This document shows positions 21,633 to 30,141 of a stretch of DNA of 64,000 nt, one piece after another. A program made the position numbers and the translations under genes. Within the stretch, counting starts at the first letter, position 1; every line of letters begins with the position of its first letter. Under the pieces are notes generated by a model that worked only from the letters and a program-made list of their open reading frames with translations, searched no databases and was not told the DNA's origin. The stretch is from Salinilacustrithrix sp003476595 (GTDB taxonomy: Bacteria; Actinomycetota; Acidimicrobiia; Acidimicrobiales; Salinilacustritrichaceae), in assembly GCA_963972525.1 (NCBI GenBank), contig CAXAUZ010000009.1, positions 62,001-126,000 of the forward strand, in the 5' to 3' direction.

Positions 21633-22277
21633 CTACGACGTCGGTTCGGCGCCACCGAGCTTGCGCTCGAGGCGAAGGACCTCGGCGCGTGCCCGCTCGA
21701 GCCGGGCCCGCGCTGCTGTGTCCGGTCCCGGTACTGCGGGGACGGCAGGTGAATCGCCGACCTGTCCGACGGCCCGGGCAGCGACGATCGCTGAGGGGTC
21801 CATGCCGCAGCTCGGGCAGCGGCTCAGCGTGAACGCTGCTGCCGCGGCCTTGTGGCTGAGGTGGGCGGAGCGCTCGACGACGCAGCCGCAGAACAGGCGC
21901 AGTCGCCAGCGCACGAGCTCGTGGTCGGCGGGTCGGCGCTGCGCAAGCGTCTCGAAGACCCGGCGTGCGTTCGCAGCGACCGGTGCGGGCGTGGCGGTGC
22001 CGAGAGACGGGCCGAGTTGCTGCCAGTTGCCTCCGTCGGCTCGGGCGGGGAACACCTGCTCGCCGGGGTGGACGTGGCCGACGCCGCCGTCGTCCGCGCC
22101 GTGGCAGTGGCTGAGGTACCGGCCGGCACGATCTCCGAGGACGATCTCGTGGAAGTGGGTGCGCTGCAGGGCAGCGTGGGTGCTCTCGGCATCGCGCTGC
22201 GCCGCCGTGGCCGCTCGTCCGAGCACATGCTCGCCGTCCGGATCGCCAAACGCCTCGTAGCCGTCGAGCACCGTCAC
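21633..22277 (-). CDS. Hypothetical protein with Cys-rich knuckle and C-terminal helix
   Basis: About 214 residues from a GTG at 22275-22277; the start is uncertain because several GTG codons cluster there. The middle has a His-rich segment (HFHEIVLGDRAGRYLSHCHG). Residues around 130-165 contain LFCGCVVERSAHL and RCPSCGMDPS, a possible zinc knuckle. The last 25 residues are a charged helix (RLERARAEVLRLERKL), possibly a coiled coil. It faces the HEPN-motif gene across a repeat-rich spacer. No known family. Confidence 0.5.
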   Translation of the reverse strand: MTVLDGYEAFGDPDGEHVLGRAATAAQRDAESTHAALQRTHFHEIVLGDRAGRYLSHCHGADDGGVGHVHPGEQVFPARADGGNWQQLGPSLGTATPAPVAANARRVFETLAQRRPADHELVRWRLRLFCGCVVERSAHLSHKAAAAAFTLSRCPSCGMDPSAIVAARAVGQVGDSPAVPAVPGPDTAARARLERARAEVLRLERKLGGAEPTS

Positions 22278-22522
22278 CAACGCTACGCCTGTTCCGATGA
22301 TCTGTTCGGGACACCGAGATTCGCGCGCTGGCGGCCATGGGCTCGGCGGTGGTCCGCGGCGTGTCCGAGCGCGCGCTTCCGGCCAGTTGGCCACAGACCG
22401 TGACCGCCACTCGGTCGGGCCGCTCGCGCTGCGGCTGGAGAACGCCAGATAGCTGCGACAAGCCACCGGCGACCGGGGGCCTCGAATCGTGTCCGCGACC
22501 GGCCCCTCGGTCCGGCCCCCTC

Positions 22523-22549
22523 GTCCGTTCTGGGCAGCCGAGAACGGAC
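22523..22549. repeat. Perfect 9-bp inverted repeat (dyad 1)
   Basis: GTCCGTTCT and AGAACGGAC flank a 9-bp spacer. In addition, the 15-mer CCGTTCTGGGCAGCC (22525-22539) recurs as its exact reverse complement at 22627-22641. Confidence 0.8.
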
Positions 22550-22563
22550 CCGGCGCGGTCGGT

Positions 22564-22602
22564 GACTGCCCGGTTCACCTCGGGCGTAGTTACCGGGCAG
22601 TC
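22564..22602. repeat. Perfect 11-bp inverted repeat (dyad 2)
   Basis: GACTGCCCGGT (22564-22574) and ACCGGGCAGTC (22592-22602) flank a 17-bp spacer. The GGGCAG core is shared with dyads 1 and 3. Confidence 0.8.
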
Positions 22603-22626
22603 GAGGACGTCGCTGACGGCGTTGCT

Positions 22627-22646
22627 GGCTGCCCAGAACGGCAGCC
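22627..22646. repeat. Perfect 7-bp inverted repeat (dyad 3)
   Basis: GGCTGCC and GGCAGCC flank CAGAAC. The left 15 bp are the reverse complement of 22525-22539, so dyads 1 and 3 are themselves inverted partners 87 bp apart. Confidence 0.75.
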
Positions 22647-22716
22647 GCCCCGACTGCCGGCTCGTGCGGCACGATCCTCGCCGGCTATCACCGTTCACCC
22701 GGGCTAGCGCCCCACG

Positions 22717-22744
22717 CTGCGTGCTGGCGTCCCCGGGCACGCAG
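22717..22744. repeat. Perfect 8-bp inverted repeat (dyad 4)
   Basis: CTGCGTGC and GCACGCAG flank a 12-bp GC-rich spacer. It is the last of four dyads in this spacer. Confidence 0.6.
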
Positions 22745-22876
22745 TGTCCGGGCAGGTTCCGGTGGCCGCCGACAGGCGAGACCGCCTCGAACCGGGGCCG
22801 CCGCTGTGGGTTTGCCCACAGCCGCCCGTCCCTGAAGGTCTGGCAGTGTCGTAGTACATGAGCGGGGAGATGGTGA

Positions 22877-24562
22877 GTGCCTGACGAAGATCGACCCACC
22901 GGCATGACGTCGGAAGGTCCTAGCGGAGCGGACGAAGACGCAGGCGTAGACGATTTCGACCCCGCGTCCGAACCGCTGGAGGTCAGCGGACTGTGGTTCT
23001 TCCTGCCGCTCCCGCACTCGATCGGACTTCCCCACGGCTGGCGCTCGGTCGCGCCGAAGACAGACGCGGAGGTCGATCGGTTCGACGACCTTGTTCGGGG
23101 TGTGACGTTCCGTAGCTCGCTGGTGGTTCATCAGCTGACGCCGCACATGGATCCGTTTTCGACCGCCACCGCAGAGCTGCTGACGTATGCCTCTGCGGTA
23201 ATGGCTGACGTGGACCCATCGGAGGCACCACCCGAGATCGCGCTCTTGAGTGACCCGGAGAGCCCGTTGCGCCCGGGCGTAACTGTCATGGAGGTGATGG
23301 TGCCGGAGACCGGCGTCACCGAGGAGGAGATCGAGGCCGCGCTTGACGTTGCGCTGGAGCACGTCCGGCGGGTGCAGCGTGCTGTCGCCGTGGCAACGCA
23401 GGAGCCCATCCGTCTGATCGCCCGAGAGACGCTTCCGATCTCGGTGCCCACCTTTCGCGCCACGGCGTTCAAGCACATCCCGGGCCAACCGGTGCGCAAG
23501 CCGGAGGTCGAAGAATCAGTCCTTTGGTTCGTGCCTCGGAGCGCGCCGCCGGCGGCCTTGGGAGTCGCAGCGGAGACCTACGACGACGAAACACTGGCCA
23601 AGCTCGATGTGGCGCACAGCCGGGCCCTCGATGCCAACCCTTTCTTCCTCTACACAGACCTCCGCCGGGAAGCCTTCGTGCAGCGGTACTTCGATGGGAA
23701 CCCGCGCATGACGCTGCTCGCCCTCGCCACCTCCGGCGAGGTCCTGCTCGACACGATCCTCATGAGCATGCTGTGGGAGGAGCATGTCGACCCAGCGGAG
23801 GTGGTCGCGTACTTCGACCGCAAGCAAGGCCACACCGCAAGGGTGGCCCGGTTCATCGCACCCCGGATCGGTGGTGGTTGGGACGCCTCAGCGGTGTCAC
23901 CCGCGGGCGACTACCTGCGAAACCTGGTGCGGCTTCGCCACCGTGTCATCCATGCCGGCCACAACCCAACCGGCGCTGAGCTTGATACCGCGTGGGCGGC
24001 GCTGTTCGCTCTGGAGCATTACCTCGGTGATCGACTCGCCGCTGATCCCAACCTCCGGAAGTACACCCGCACCGCTGTCGGCTGGATGGGCGACGCGGGC
24101 CTGCGCAAGCGTGACCGGTTCACGAGACACGTCAAGACGTTGATGGACGACGAGACCGAGCCGAACTGGGACACCACCTTCGCGACGTGGCGCAGGCACG
24201 TCGACCGCCAGCTCGACCCAGCACCGCCGCCGCCCGGGCGCGACCACTCGCAGGTGATGGCCTTCGCTGAGCTGCTCGAGGATTCGACGATCCGGTGGAG
24301 CCTTTACGACGAATCAACCTTGTATGGCGCTGTCGTGGAAGCCTCGGACGTCGCCGCGCCCGCTCAGATCGAGAGCTTCCTGCGGTCGGTGGACGCAGTC
24401 CAGGCGGAGTACCCGGACCGAGACCACCCCATCCGGTCCAGAATCCTCGGCCCGCAACCACCCCCAGCAGACACCGAGTGGCAGCCGGCATACGAGCTGT
24501 TTCCCGACCTCGGGATCTTCCCCGGCACGCGTACGCCCTCACCGCCCGACGGGTTGCCGTAG
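22877..24562 (+). CDS. Unknown protein with HEPN-like RxxxxH motif
   Basis: A 561-residue soluble protein. The start GTG at 22877 is preceded by GGGGAGATGG. The N-terminal 200 residues are mixed alpha/beta (LWFFLPLPHSIGLPHGWRSV). The centre is helical and includes R354-H-R-V-I-H359, matching the R-x4-H HEPN active-site pattern, followed by the long helix ELDTAWAALFALEHYLGDRL. The C-terminal 200 residues hold no recognised domain. It is unrelated in overall sequence to the other HEPN-motif protein at 3144. I see no adjacent nucleotidyltransferase-type antitoxin. A toxin or abortive-infection role is inference. Confidence 0.65.
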   Translation: MPDEDRPTGMTSEGPSGADEDAGVDDFDPASEPLEVSGLWFFLPLPHSIGLPHGWRSVAPKTDAEVDRFDDLVRGVTFRSSLVVHQLTPHMDPFSTATAELLTYASAVMADVDPSEAPPEIALLSDPESPLRPGVTVMEVMVPETGVTEEEIEAALDVALEHVRRVQRAVAVATQEPIRLIARETLPISVPTFRATAFKHIPGQPVRKPEVEESVLWFVPRSAPPAALGVAAETYDDETLAKLDVAHSRALDANPFFLYTDLRREAFVQRYFDGNPRMTLLALATSGEVLLDTILMSMLWEEHVDPAEVVAYFDRKQGHTARVARFIAPRIGGGWDASAVSPAGDYLRNLVRLRHRVIHAGHNPTGAELDTAWAALFALEHYLGDRLAADPNLRKYTRTAVGWMGDAGLRKRDRFTRHVKTLMDDETEPNWDTTFATWRRHVDRQLDPAPPPPGRDHSQVMAFAELLEDSTIRWSLYDESTLYGAVVEASDVAAPAQIESFLRSVDAVQAEYPDRDHPIRSRILGPQPPPADTEWQPAYELFPDLGIFPGTRTPSPPDGLP

Positions 24563-24826
24563 CGAGCCGAGACCACCAGGTGGCAGCTCGGGGGCGCCGA
24601 CCGGCAGCGCATGCAGCCGGGCGCCGAAGATGACAGGCGTTGACGTCAGCCGTTCACAGGCGTCGAGGACTCCTTCGAGTGCGTCGAGCGCTGCCGGGAA
24701 GGCGTGCGCCGGAGAGCGGCTGTAGCCGCTGACGAGCCGTTGCCGGTGCGGCAGTGCGATGGTCCCCGCCCTCCGGCGGAGCGACGCTGCTGACGCATAG
24801 GGCCGGCTCGTCCGCGCACCGCCCAC
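24539..24826 (-). CDS. Possible small protein converging on the HEPN-motif gene
   Basis: A 95-residue frame from a GTG. The second half reads like real protein (AHAFPAALDALEGVLDACERL, then TPVIFGARLHALPVG). The first 25 residues are basic and Ser-rich. Its stop lies inside the 3' end of the convergent gene. I see no clear ribosome-binding site. Coding status is doubtful, and the rest of the 24563-24965 gap holds nothing else I can support. Confidence 0.35.
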   Translation of the reverse strand: MGGARTSRPYASAASLRRRAGTIALPHRQRLVSGYSRSPAHAFPAALDALEGVLDACERLTSTPVIFGARLHALPVGAPELPPGGLGSLRQPVGR

Positions 24827-24965
24827 CAGAGAAGCGGTTCATCGGGGCGGCTTCCCGAGCTCAGCGCCGGCGAGCCCGACCGGCCGGGCAACGGCACATC
24901 TCCGACGATGCCGAGTCGGGTGTCGCGGTGATGGGTGCAACGTTCAGGGCGCGCTGCACGACTAT

Positions 24966-25436
24966 GTGGTTGTGAGAGCCGAGGCAGGACAAGAACTCGA
25001 CGAGTCGCTCGAGACGCTGTACGTGGAGCGGTACGAGGGACTCGTGCGCCTCGGGTACCTGCTGACCGGCAGCCGTGGCGACGGGGAAGATCTCGCCCAG
25101 ACCGCCTTCGCATCGCTCGCCCAGTCCTGGAACGACGTCCGATCGCCACGCGCCTACCTCCGCCAGGCAGTCGTGAACCGCGCCGCCGACCTGCACCGCC
25201 GCTCCGGCCGACAACTACCAGCACGCCCGGAAGTGCTCGTCGGTGAACCGATCGTCGACGAGACATGGGACGCCGTGCAGCAGCTCTCCGAGACCCAGCG
25301 CACCGTCGTCGTGTTGCGCTTATACGAGGACCTGTCTCTCGTGGACATCGCAGAACTGCTCGGGCGCCCAGAAAGCACAGTGCGCTCGGACCTGCGCCGG
25401 GCCCTCCTCCGCCTACGCAAGGAGTTCGACCGATGA
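24966..25436 (+). CDS. ECF sigma factor, SigE-type
   Basis: A 156-residue sigma factor. Region 2 is around 15-80 (YEGLVRLGYLLTGSRGDGEDLAQTAFASL). Region 4 is at 105-150 (LSETQRTVVVLRLYEDLSLVDIAELLGRPESTVRSDLRRAL). It recruits RNA polymerase to alternative promoters. It starts with GTG at 24966, or in frame at 24972. The stop overlaps the next gene (ATGA at 25433), whose product is a single-pass membrane protein, the usual layout for a sigma factor and its membrane regulator. Confidence 0.85.
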   Translation: MVVRAEAGQELDESLETLYVERYEGLVRLGYLLTGSRGDGEDLAQTAFASLAQSWNDVRSPRAYLRQAVVNRAADLHRRSGRQLPARPEVLVGEPIVDETWDAVQQLSETQRTVVVLRLYEDLSLVDIAELLGRPESTVRSDLRRALLRLRKEFDR

Positions 25437-26152
25437 ACACCGACTTGGACACCCTGGAGGCCGAACTCGGCGACCGCCTTCGCCACACGCTCCGAACCGT
25501 CGCCGACCAGCCGATCGTTCACGACGCTCCTCTGCTTGTACGGCGGCGGTGGCGTCGAGTTGTCGCGATCACGGCTGCTGCGCTCATCGCTGTTGGGACG
25601 GCGGCGGCGTTCATGGCCCAGAACGAGGACGCCATCGTCGAGCTACCCACCGATCGGGCGCTGATGACCGGGGAAGCGGCGTCGGGCGAATGGTGGCTCT
25701 TCCCCACCGATGCCGTCATCGACGGTTGCCCCTCAGTCACGGCCGGAGTCGTTCTGGTCGCCGAGGAGATCAACCGCCCCGGCGCCGAGCTCAACGCCGG
25801 CGGAGTCGTCTACGGCGAACCCCCGACGTCTGCGACAGCCTGCGCGCCCCACGACGAGCAGACCTGGCTCCAGGACCCGAGCCGCGCCGACGTCGGACAC
25901 TCCCGTCTCGGGGTCGAGCGCTCCGCCACGCCATGGGGCGTCTACGGAACCTTCCACCCAACCATCCGCACAGTCCAAGTGCAGCCCGATGGGGCTGAGC
26001 CCTTCGTCGTGGACACGGTCGCACGTGAAGACCGCCCCGACGGCCCACGATTCGTAGCGTTCACCCTCCCAGCCGACACGGAGTCCGCAGACCTCAGCTT
26101 CGTCGACGCCAACGGCACAACCGTCGCAGTCATCAACCGCTCGTTCGGCTGA
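25433..26152 (+). CDS. Single-pass membrane protein, putative partner of the ECF sigma factor
   Basis: A 239-residue protein: a cytosolic N-terminus of about 40 residues (LGDRLRHTLRTVADQPIV), one membrane helix around 43-60 (VVAITAAALIAVGTAAAF), and an extracytoplasmic domain of about 175 residues with three or four Cys. The short N-terminal segment resembles that of membrane proteins encoded directly after SigE-type sigma factors, which may act as anti-sigma factors or surface sensors. No zinc-binding HxxxCxxC anti-sigma motif is present. Confidence 0.6.
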   Translation: MNTDLDTLEAELGDRLRHTLRTVADQPIVHDAPLLVRRRWRRVVAITAAALIAVGTAAAFMAQNEDAIVELPTDRALMTGEAASGEWWLFPTDAVIDGCPSVTAGVVLVAEEINRPGAELNAGGVVYGEPPTSATACAPHDEQTWLQDPSRADVGHSRLGVERSATPWGVYGTFHPTIRTVQVQPDGAEPFVVDTVAREDRPDGPRFVAFTLPADTESADLSFVDANGTTVAVINRSFG

Positions 26153-26245
26153 CCGGCCACACACGCCTCCGGGAAGGGGCGCGCATAGTGCCGGTTCGCA
26201 AGCGCCTCTGGCGACCCGGTCCCAGACGAAGAGGGCACCAGAGAA

Positions 26246-26265
26246 CGCCTAATACACGGGTGATC
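26246..26265. repeat. Left inverted repeat of the two-recombinase element
   Basis: The end ACGGGTGATC (26256-26265) is the exact reverse complement of GATCACCCGT at 28644-28653. Flanking bases also match imperfectly (TATTAGGCG on the reverse strand here versus ATAACGCC there). It lies 48 bp upstream of the first recombinase gene. Confidence 0.55.
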
Positions 26266-26312
26266 GTTGAGGTATCCCCGTACATCTCACAGGCGCCGTT
26301 GAGGCTGCGGGC

Positions 26313-27374
26313 ATGAACCGTTTCCCGTGTCTCATCCGCTCGTCGTCGCCATCAGGAGAGACCCGCTACGCGCTGGGTGATCCACTCGTCGATGGCTACC
26401 TCCAGTTCGTGGCGGGGAGATGCCGGCCGAACACGGTGCGGGCCACCGCCCATGATCTGAAGACGTTCTTCACCGTGATCGACAAGGCCCCGGTCGATGT
26501 CGTGGCGGCGGACGTGTTCGACTTCCTCGCCCACCAGCGCGGCGACCGAACGGTGGTGCGCATCGTCGACGGCGAGTCTGGTCTGGCGCCGGCGACGATC
26601 GCTCGCCGGTTGTCGACGGTGTCGGGCTTCTACGCCTACCTCGTCGCCCGGGGTGATGCCGGCGTCGACGCCAACCCGGTCCCGCGTGGCCTCGCAACTC
26701 GCAAGGGCGGCGGCCGCCAGACCCGCACCGTCCCGCTCGTCCGGGTCCGCAAACGGCTCCCGCAGATCTTGTCGCCGGGCGAGGTCGACGCACTGTTCAC
26801 CGCTCTGCGCACCGCTCGGGATCGGGCGATGGTCGCAGCGATGGTGTTCGGCGGCCTGCGCCGCTGCGAGGCCCTGGGCCTGCGCCTCGGTGACATCTGG
26901 GTCGGCGACCGGAGCTTGTTCATCGAGGAGGGCAAGGGCGGCCACCAGCGCGTGGTCCCGATCTCGCATCAGTTCTTCACCGCCGTCGGCGACTACCTCC
27001 ACGACGAACGACCTCGCTGCGATCACGACTCGGTGTTCGTCGTGTTGAAGGGCCCCCGGCGGGGCCGGCCGCTGTCGGCTGACGGGGTCGACGAGATCCT
27101 CACCGGCGCACGCCGTCGGGCCCGACTGGAGCGGGGCACCTGCCATGAGCTGCGCCACACCTGCCTGACCCGGCTCCGTGAAGCGGGCATGGCCCTGGAG
27201 GCGGTCCAGGCCCAGGCTGGTCACCGCTCGATCGAGTCGACCCGGGTGTATCTGCACCTCACCAACGACTGGCTCGCCGATGAGTACCTGCGCGCATCAG
27301 CGGCCATCGACGCCGACCAGGCCGCCGTTGCTGAGATGCTCGCCATCCAAGACACGACGGTGGTGACCCGATGA
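26313..27374 (+). CDS. Tyrosine recombinase, XerC/D-like, first of a coupled pair
   Basis: A 353-residue recombinase. The N-terminal SAM-like core-binding domain spans about 25-115 (CRPNTVRATAHDLKTFF). The catalytic residues are Arg in GGLRRCEALGL near 182, Lys in EEGKGGHQR, H-x-x-R in CHELRHTCL near 279-282, His in AGHRSIEST, and Tyr in RVYLHL near 313. The stop overlaps the ATG of the next recombinase. Coupled recombinase pairs of this size occur in Tn554-like and related transposable elements. Confidence 0.88.
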   Translation: MNRFPCLIRSSSPSGETRYALGDPLVDGYLQFVAGRCRPNTVRATAHDLKTFFTVIDKAPVDVVAADVFDFLAHQRGDRTVVRIVDGESGLAPATIARRLSTVSGFYAYLVARGDAGVDANPVPRGLATRKGGGRQTRTVPLVRVRKRLPQILSPGEVDALFTALRTARDRAMVAAMVFGGLRRCEALGLRLGDIWVGDRSLFIEEGKGGHQRVVPISHQFFTAVGDYLHDERPRCDHDSVFVVLKGPRRGRPLSADGVDEILTGARRRARLERGTCHELRHTCLTRLREAGMALEAVQAQAGHRSIESTRVYLHLTNDWLADEYLRASAAIDADQAAVAEMLAIQDTTVVTR

Positions 27375-28639
27375 CCGCCGCGCCGCAGTGGTCGTCGAAC
27401 GCGCCCGACAAGATCGCCGACGACTGGCAGGCCATCGCCGCTCGAGCGCCTCGGATGGCCTCGACCATGGGCCGCTACCTCACCCAGACCTCGACGTTCC
27501 TCGCACCTGCCAGCATCGACGCCGCGTCCACCGCCTTGCGACAGCTGGCGTTCTGGCTGCTGGAGCACACCGACGTCACCGCCATCGGCGCCGTCACCCG
27601 CGACGACATCGAGGACTTCACCGTCTGGCTCGCCGACCAGCCCGGCCAGAAAGGACCGCTCCTCTCAGCGAACACGCGCTCCCAGCGCCTGCACATGCTC
27701 CGGTCGTTCTTCGCACGGATCATCGAGTGGGACTGGGACGACGCACCACGCCGCAACCCGGTCCTCAAGGGCGACGTGCCGCCACGCCCGGACTCGCTGC
27801 CCAAGTTCCTCGACGACGACGCTGCCGCCAAGCTCATGGCCACGGCCCGCGCCGCCACCGACCCGCGAGACCGGCTCGTCGTCGAGCTGCTCGCCCGGAC
27901 CGGCCTGCGAGCAAGGGAAGCGACCGGACTCGACGCCGATGCCGTCGTGCGCGTCGGCGACGGGCACTGGCTACGCGTCCCGGTCGGCAAGCTCCGCAAC
28001 GACCGCTTCGTTCCGCTCCACCCACAGCTCGTCGAGCTGCTCGACGACTGGTGCTCCACCAACATCGACCACATCCGCTCGCACCGGCGGCTCATCGCCG
28101 ACCACCGCGGCACGCTCAGCTACGACGCGCTCCTGCGAATCGTGAAGCGCATCGCCAAGCGGGCCGGGATCGGACACGTTCACCCGCACCAACTCCGCCA
28201 CACCCTCGCCACCCAGGCCATCAACCGCGGCATGCGCCTCGAGGCCATCGCCGCGCTGCTCGGGCACCGCAGCATGCGCATGACCCTGACCTACGCCCGC
28301 ATCGCCGACCGAGTCGTCGCCGACGAATACGCAGCCGTCACCGCACAGCTCGACTCCATCTACGGGCCCACCATCGAAGCCAGCCTCGAGCCCGCCAACA
28401 TGGCTCGGCTCCGTCGCGAAGCCCACGCCCGCATGCTCGGCAACGGCCTCTGCACCCGACCCGTCGAGCTCGACTGCCGCATGGAATCCGCCTGCGAGAC
28501 CTGCAGCTACTTCTCCACCGGACCCGAGTTCGTGCCCGTCCTGCTCCGCCAACGAGACCACGCCCGCGACCACGACCAGCCCGACCGCGCTGCGCTCTTC
28601 GACAGCCTCATCACCCGCGCCACCGAGGAGCCCGCTTGA
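27371..28639 (+). CDS. Tyrosine recombinase with Cys-rich C-terminus, second of the pair
   Basis: A 422-residue recombinase. The catalytic residues are Arg in TGLRAREATGL, Lys in PVGKLRNDR, H-x-x-R in HQLRHTLAT, His in LGHRSMRMT, and Tyr in TLTYARI. About 90 residues follow the Tyr and contain four Cys (NGLCTRP, LDCRMESACETCSYF). This C-terminal extension is common to recombinases of paired transposition modules and may bind zinc. It is coupled to the preceding gene by ATGA overlap. Its stop codon lies 4 bp from the right inverted repeat. Confidence 0.88.
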   Translation: MTAAPQWSSNAPDKIADDWQAIAARAPRMASTMGRYLTQTSTFLAPASIDAASTALRQLAFWLLEHTDVTAIGAVTRDDIEDFTVWLADQPGQKGPLLSANTRSQRLHMLRSFFARIIEWDWDDAPRRNPVLKGDVPPRPDSLPKFLDDDAAAKLMATARAATDPRDRLVVELLARTGLRAREATGLDADAVVRVGDGHWLRVPVGKLRNDRFVPLHPQLVELLDDWCSTNIDHIRSHRRLIADHRGTLSYDALLRIVKRIAKRAGIGHVHPHQLRHTLATQAINRGMRLEAIAALLGHRSMRMTLTYARIADRVVADEYAAVTAQLDSIYGPTIEASLEPANMARLRREAHARMLGNGLCTRPVELDCRMESACETCSYFSTGPEFVPVLLRQRDHARDHDQPDRAALFDSLITRATEEPA

Positions 28640-29106
28640 CACCGATCACCCGTATAACGCCCCTTCTGGATGGGGAACCGGATGCAGTTGGCGGCCCAGC
28701 GACACCACGTTCCGTGACAGTCACGGCGGTGGTTCTGATGGCCGCTGCGCATAGGTTCCCGCTGGCCACTGACAGCTCGGGCCGGCATGGGGCGGTCGGT
28801 CCGAGGCTGCCGACTCCCGGGCCCAGCAGCCGGGATCGCTACGGCCCCGGCACTTCCCACACAGTCCCCACGGTTCCGTCTCGACGCGGCCGGATTGAGC
28901 CCTCTCCCCGGGGAGCTCTGCGCCGCCACGCCCCGGAGCTCGAAGCCGTCCTGGAAGGTCTCATCGGCGAGGCGCACGGCGGCGCGTTGGAGGTCGCCAA
29001 CGCCCAGGACGGCGTCCGACGGGTGCTGGACCTCATGGGGTTCCGACCGGCAGCACCGCCCTCCTGATCGGGCCCATGACGATCGGATCGCCACCGGCAC
29101 CCGCCG
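28640..29106. other. 467-bp gap at the right edge of the island
   Basis: It holds the right inverted repeat. An open frame continues to 29067, and its last 45 residues look protein-like (LEAVLEGLIGEAHGGALEVA, then VRRVLDLMGF). The preceding 60 residues look non-coding. It may be the 3' remnant of a gene broken when the island formed, or a short gene with an unclear start. It abuts the end of the catabolic operon on the other strand. Confidence 0.35.
28644..28661. repeat. Right inverted repeat of the two-recombinase element
   Basis: GATCACCCGT (28644-28653), followed by ATAACGCC, is inverted relative to 26246-26265. The two repeats frame both recombinase genes, giving a unit of about 2.4 kb. 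Confidence 0.55.
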
Positions 29107-30141
29107 TCAGGGGCGCAGGGCGCCCTCGCGGTCGCCGACGGTCGACGCAGCCATCGACGGGCGGAGCTCACGAGGGCCCATCAGCTTGTCGACCAGGTGC
29201 TGGCCGGCGGTGACGGGACCGTAGCGGGAGGGCCGGTCGGCGGTCACGCACGTCGGCAGCGGCTCGACCAGGGCATCGGCGTCGGCCTCGTGGAAGAACG
29301 CTACGGAGCGCCGCAGCGCCGGGCCGCCGTCGTCTACCGGCGGGGGTGCGACCCGGTGCAACGTGGAGCGCCACCGGTCGTTGGTCCACTGGGCGAGCAG
29401 GTCACCGAGGTTGACCAGCAGGCAGCTCTCCTCCGGGACGACCGACGTCCAGGCGCCGTCCGGCCCGACGATCTCCAGCCCGGGCACCGGGTCGGCGTAC
29501 AGCACCGTGAGCACGCCGTAGTCGGTGTGCGCGCCCATCCGCTGCTGGCCGGGCGAGGGCGCCGGCGCACCGGCCGACCGCTCGTACCAGTTGACCCGCA
29601 TGACGTCCGGCGATCGGCCGGTGTGCTTCTCGAAGAAGTCCCAGGGCACCCCCAGCGCGGTCGCCATGATCGAGGTGAGGCGGTGGGCCACCGCCTCGAC
29701 CTCCCGCCAGTAGGCGAGCAGGGCGTCGCGGAAGCCGACGTCGCCCTCGGGCCAGAGGTTCGGTGCGAAGAATCGGTGCTGCTCGGCGACGTGGACGGGG
29801 TCGTCGGGGTCGAACTCGTGACCGATGTTGAACGCCTCGAAGAGGTCGGGCGGGGCGTCGACACCCAGGCTGTAGGCCAGCGACTCGGATCCGAGCGGCG
29901 CCCAGCCACGGTTGATCTCCGTCGACGGCGGACGGCAGCTGCGCTTCACCGAGTCGGGGCCGTGGAAGAAGCGCTCCGCCGCCTCCAGCATCGCATCGAG
30001 CACATCAGGGGCGATGCCGTGGCCGGCGAGCTGCAGGAACCCCACCCGTCGACATGCGTCGTCCACCTGCTCGGCGACGCGGTCGAGTGCCGGGCCCTGC
30101 GCCTCGCAGCCGGTGATGTCGATGACGGGGACGGTGGTCAT
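29107..30141 (-). CDS. Isopenicillin-N-synthase-family 2OG-Fe(II) oxygenase
   Basis: A 344-residue non-haem iron oxygenase. The metal ligands are H205-x-D207 in GAHTDYG and H262 in STLHRV; R278-x-S280 in RRSVAF binds the 2-oxoglutarate carboxylate in the family. The N-terminal block has VPVIDITG and GFLQLAGHGI, typical of the DIOX_N domain. The ATG at 30139-30141 overlaps the stop of the preceding paralogue. It is the last gene of the seven-gene bmpA operon. In this context the likely substrate is a purine or a modified purine (hydroxylation or oxidative demethylation), which is inference. Confidence 0.85.
   Translation of the reverse strand: MTTVPVIDITGCEAQGPALDRVAEQVDDACRRVGFLQLAGHGIAPDVLDAMLEAAERFFHGPDSVKRSCRPPSTEINRGWAPLGSESLAYSLGVDAPPDLFEAFNIGHEFDPDDPVHVAEQHRFFAPNLWPEGDVGFRDALLAYWREVEAVAHRLTSIMATALGVPWDFFEKHTGRSPDVMRVNWYERSAGAPAPSPGQQRMGAHTDYGVLTVLYADPVPGLEIVGPDGAWTSVVPEESCLLVNLGDLLAQWTNDRWRSTLHRVAPPPVDDGGPALRRSVAFFHEADADALVEPLPTCVTADRPSRYGPVTAGQHLVDKLMGPRELRPSMAASTVGDREGALRP

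Larger units (their letters stand above)
22278..22876. other. 599-bp spacer with clustered dyads
   Basis: No credible gene. It contains four perfect inverted repeats within about 220 bp (listed separately), plus a stem-loop at 22803-22822 with 8-bp arms GCTGTGGG/CCCACAGC and the loop TTTG just before the next gene. Near-repeats of GTTCACC(T)CGGGC occur at about 22574 and 22694. An eight-codon ORF (ATG 22858 to TGA 22884) overlaps the start of the downstream gene. Confidence 0.6.

Noticed and set aside
26313..28639. Calling the pair a Tn554 relative
   Set aside because: Gene sizes and the missing third gene do not fit well, and a coupled recombinase pair alone is not enough for that name.
28640..29067. 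Third small transposition gene (TnpC-like) after the recombinase pair
   Set aside because: Only the last 45 residues look coding, there is no clear start or ribosome-binding site, and it lies outside the right inverted repeat.
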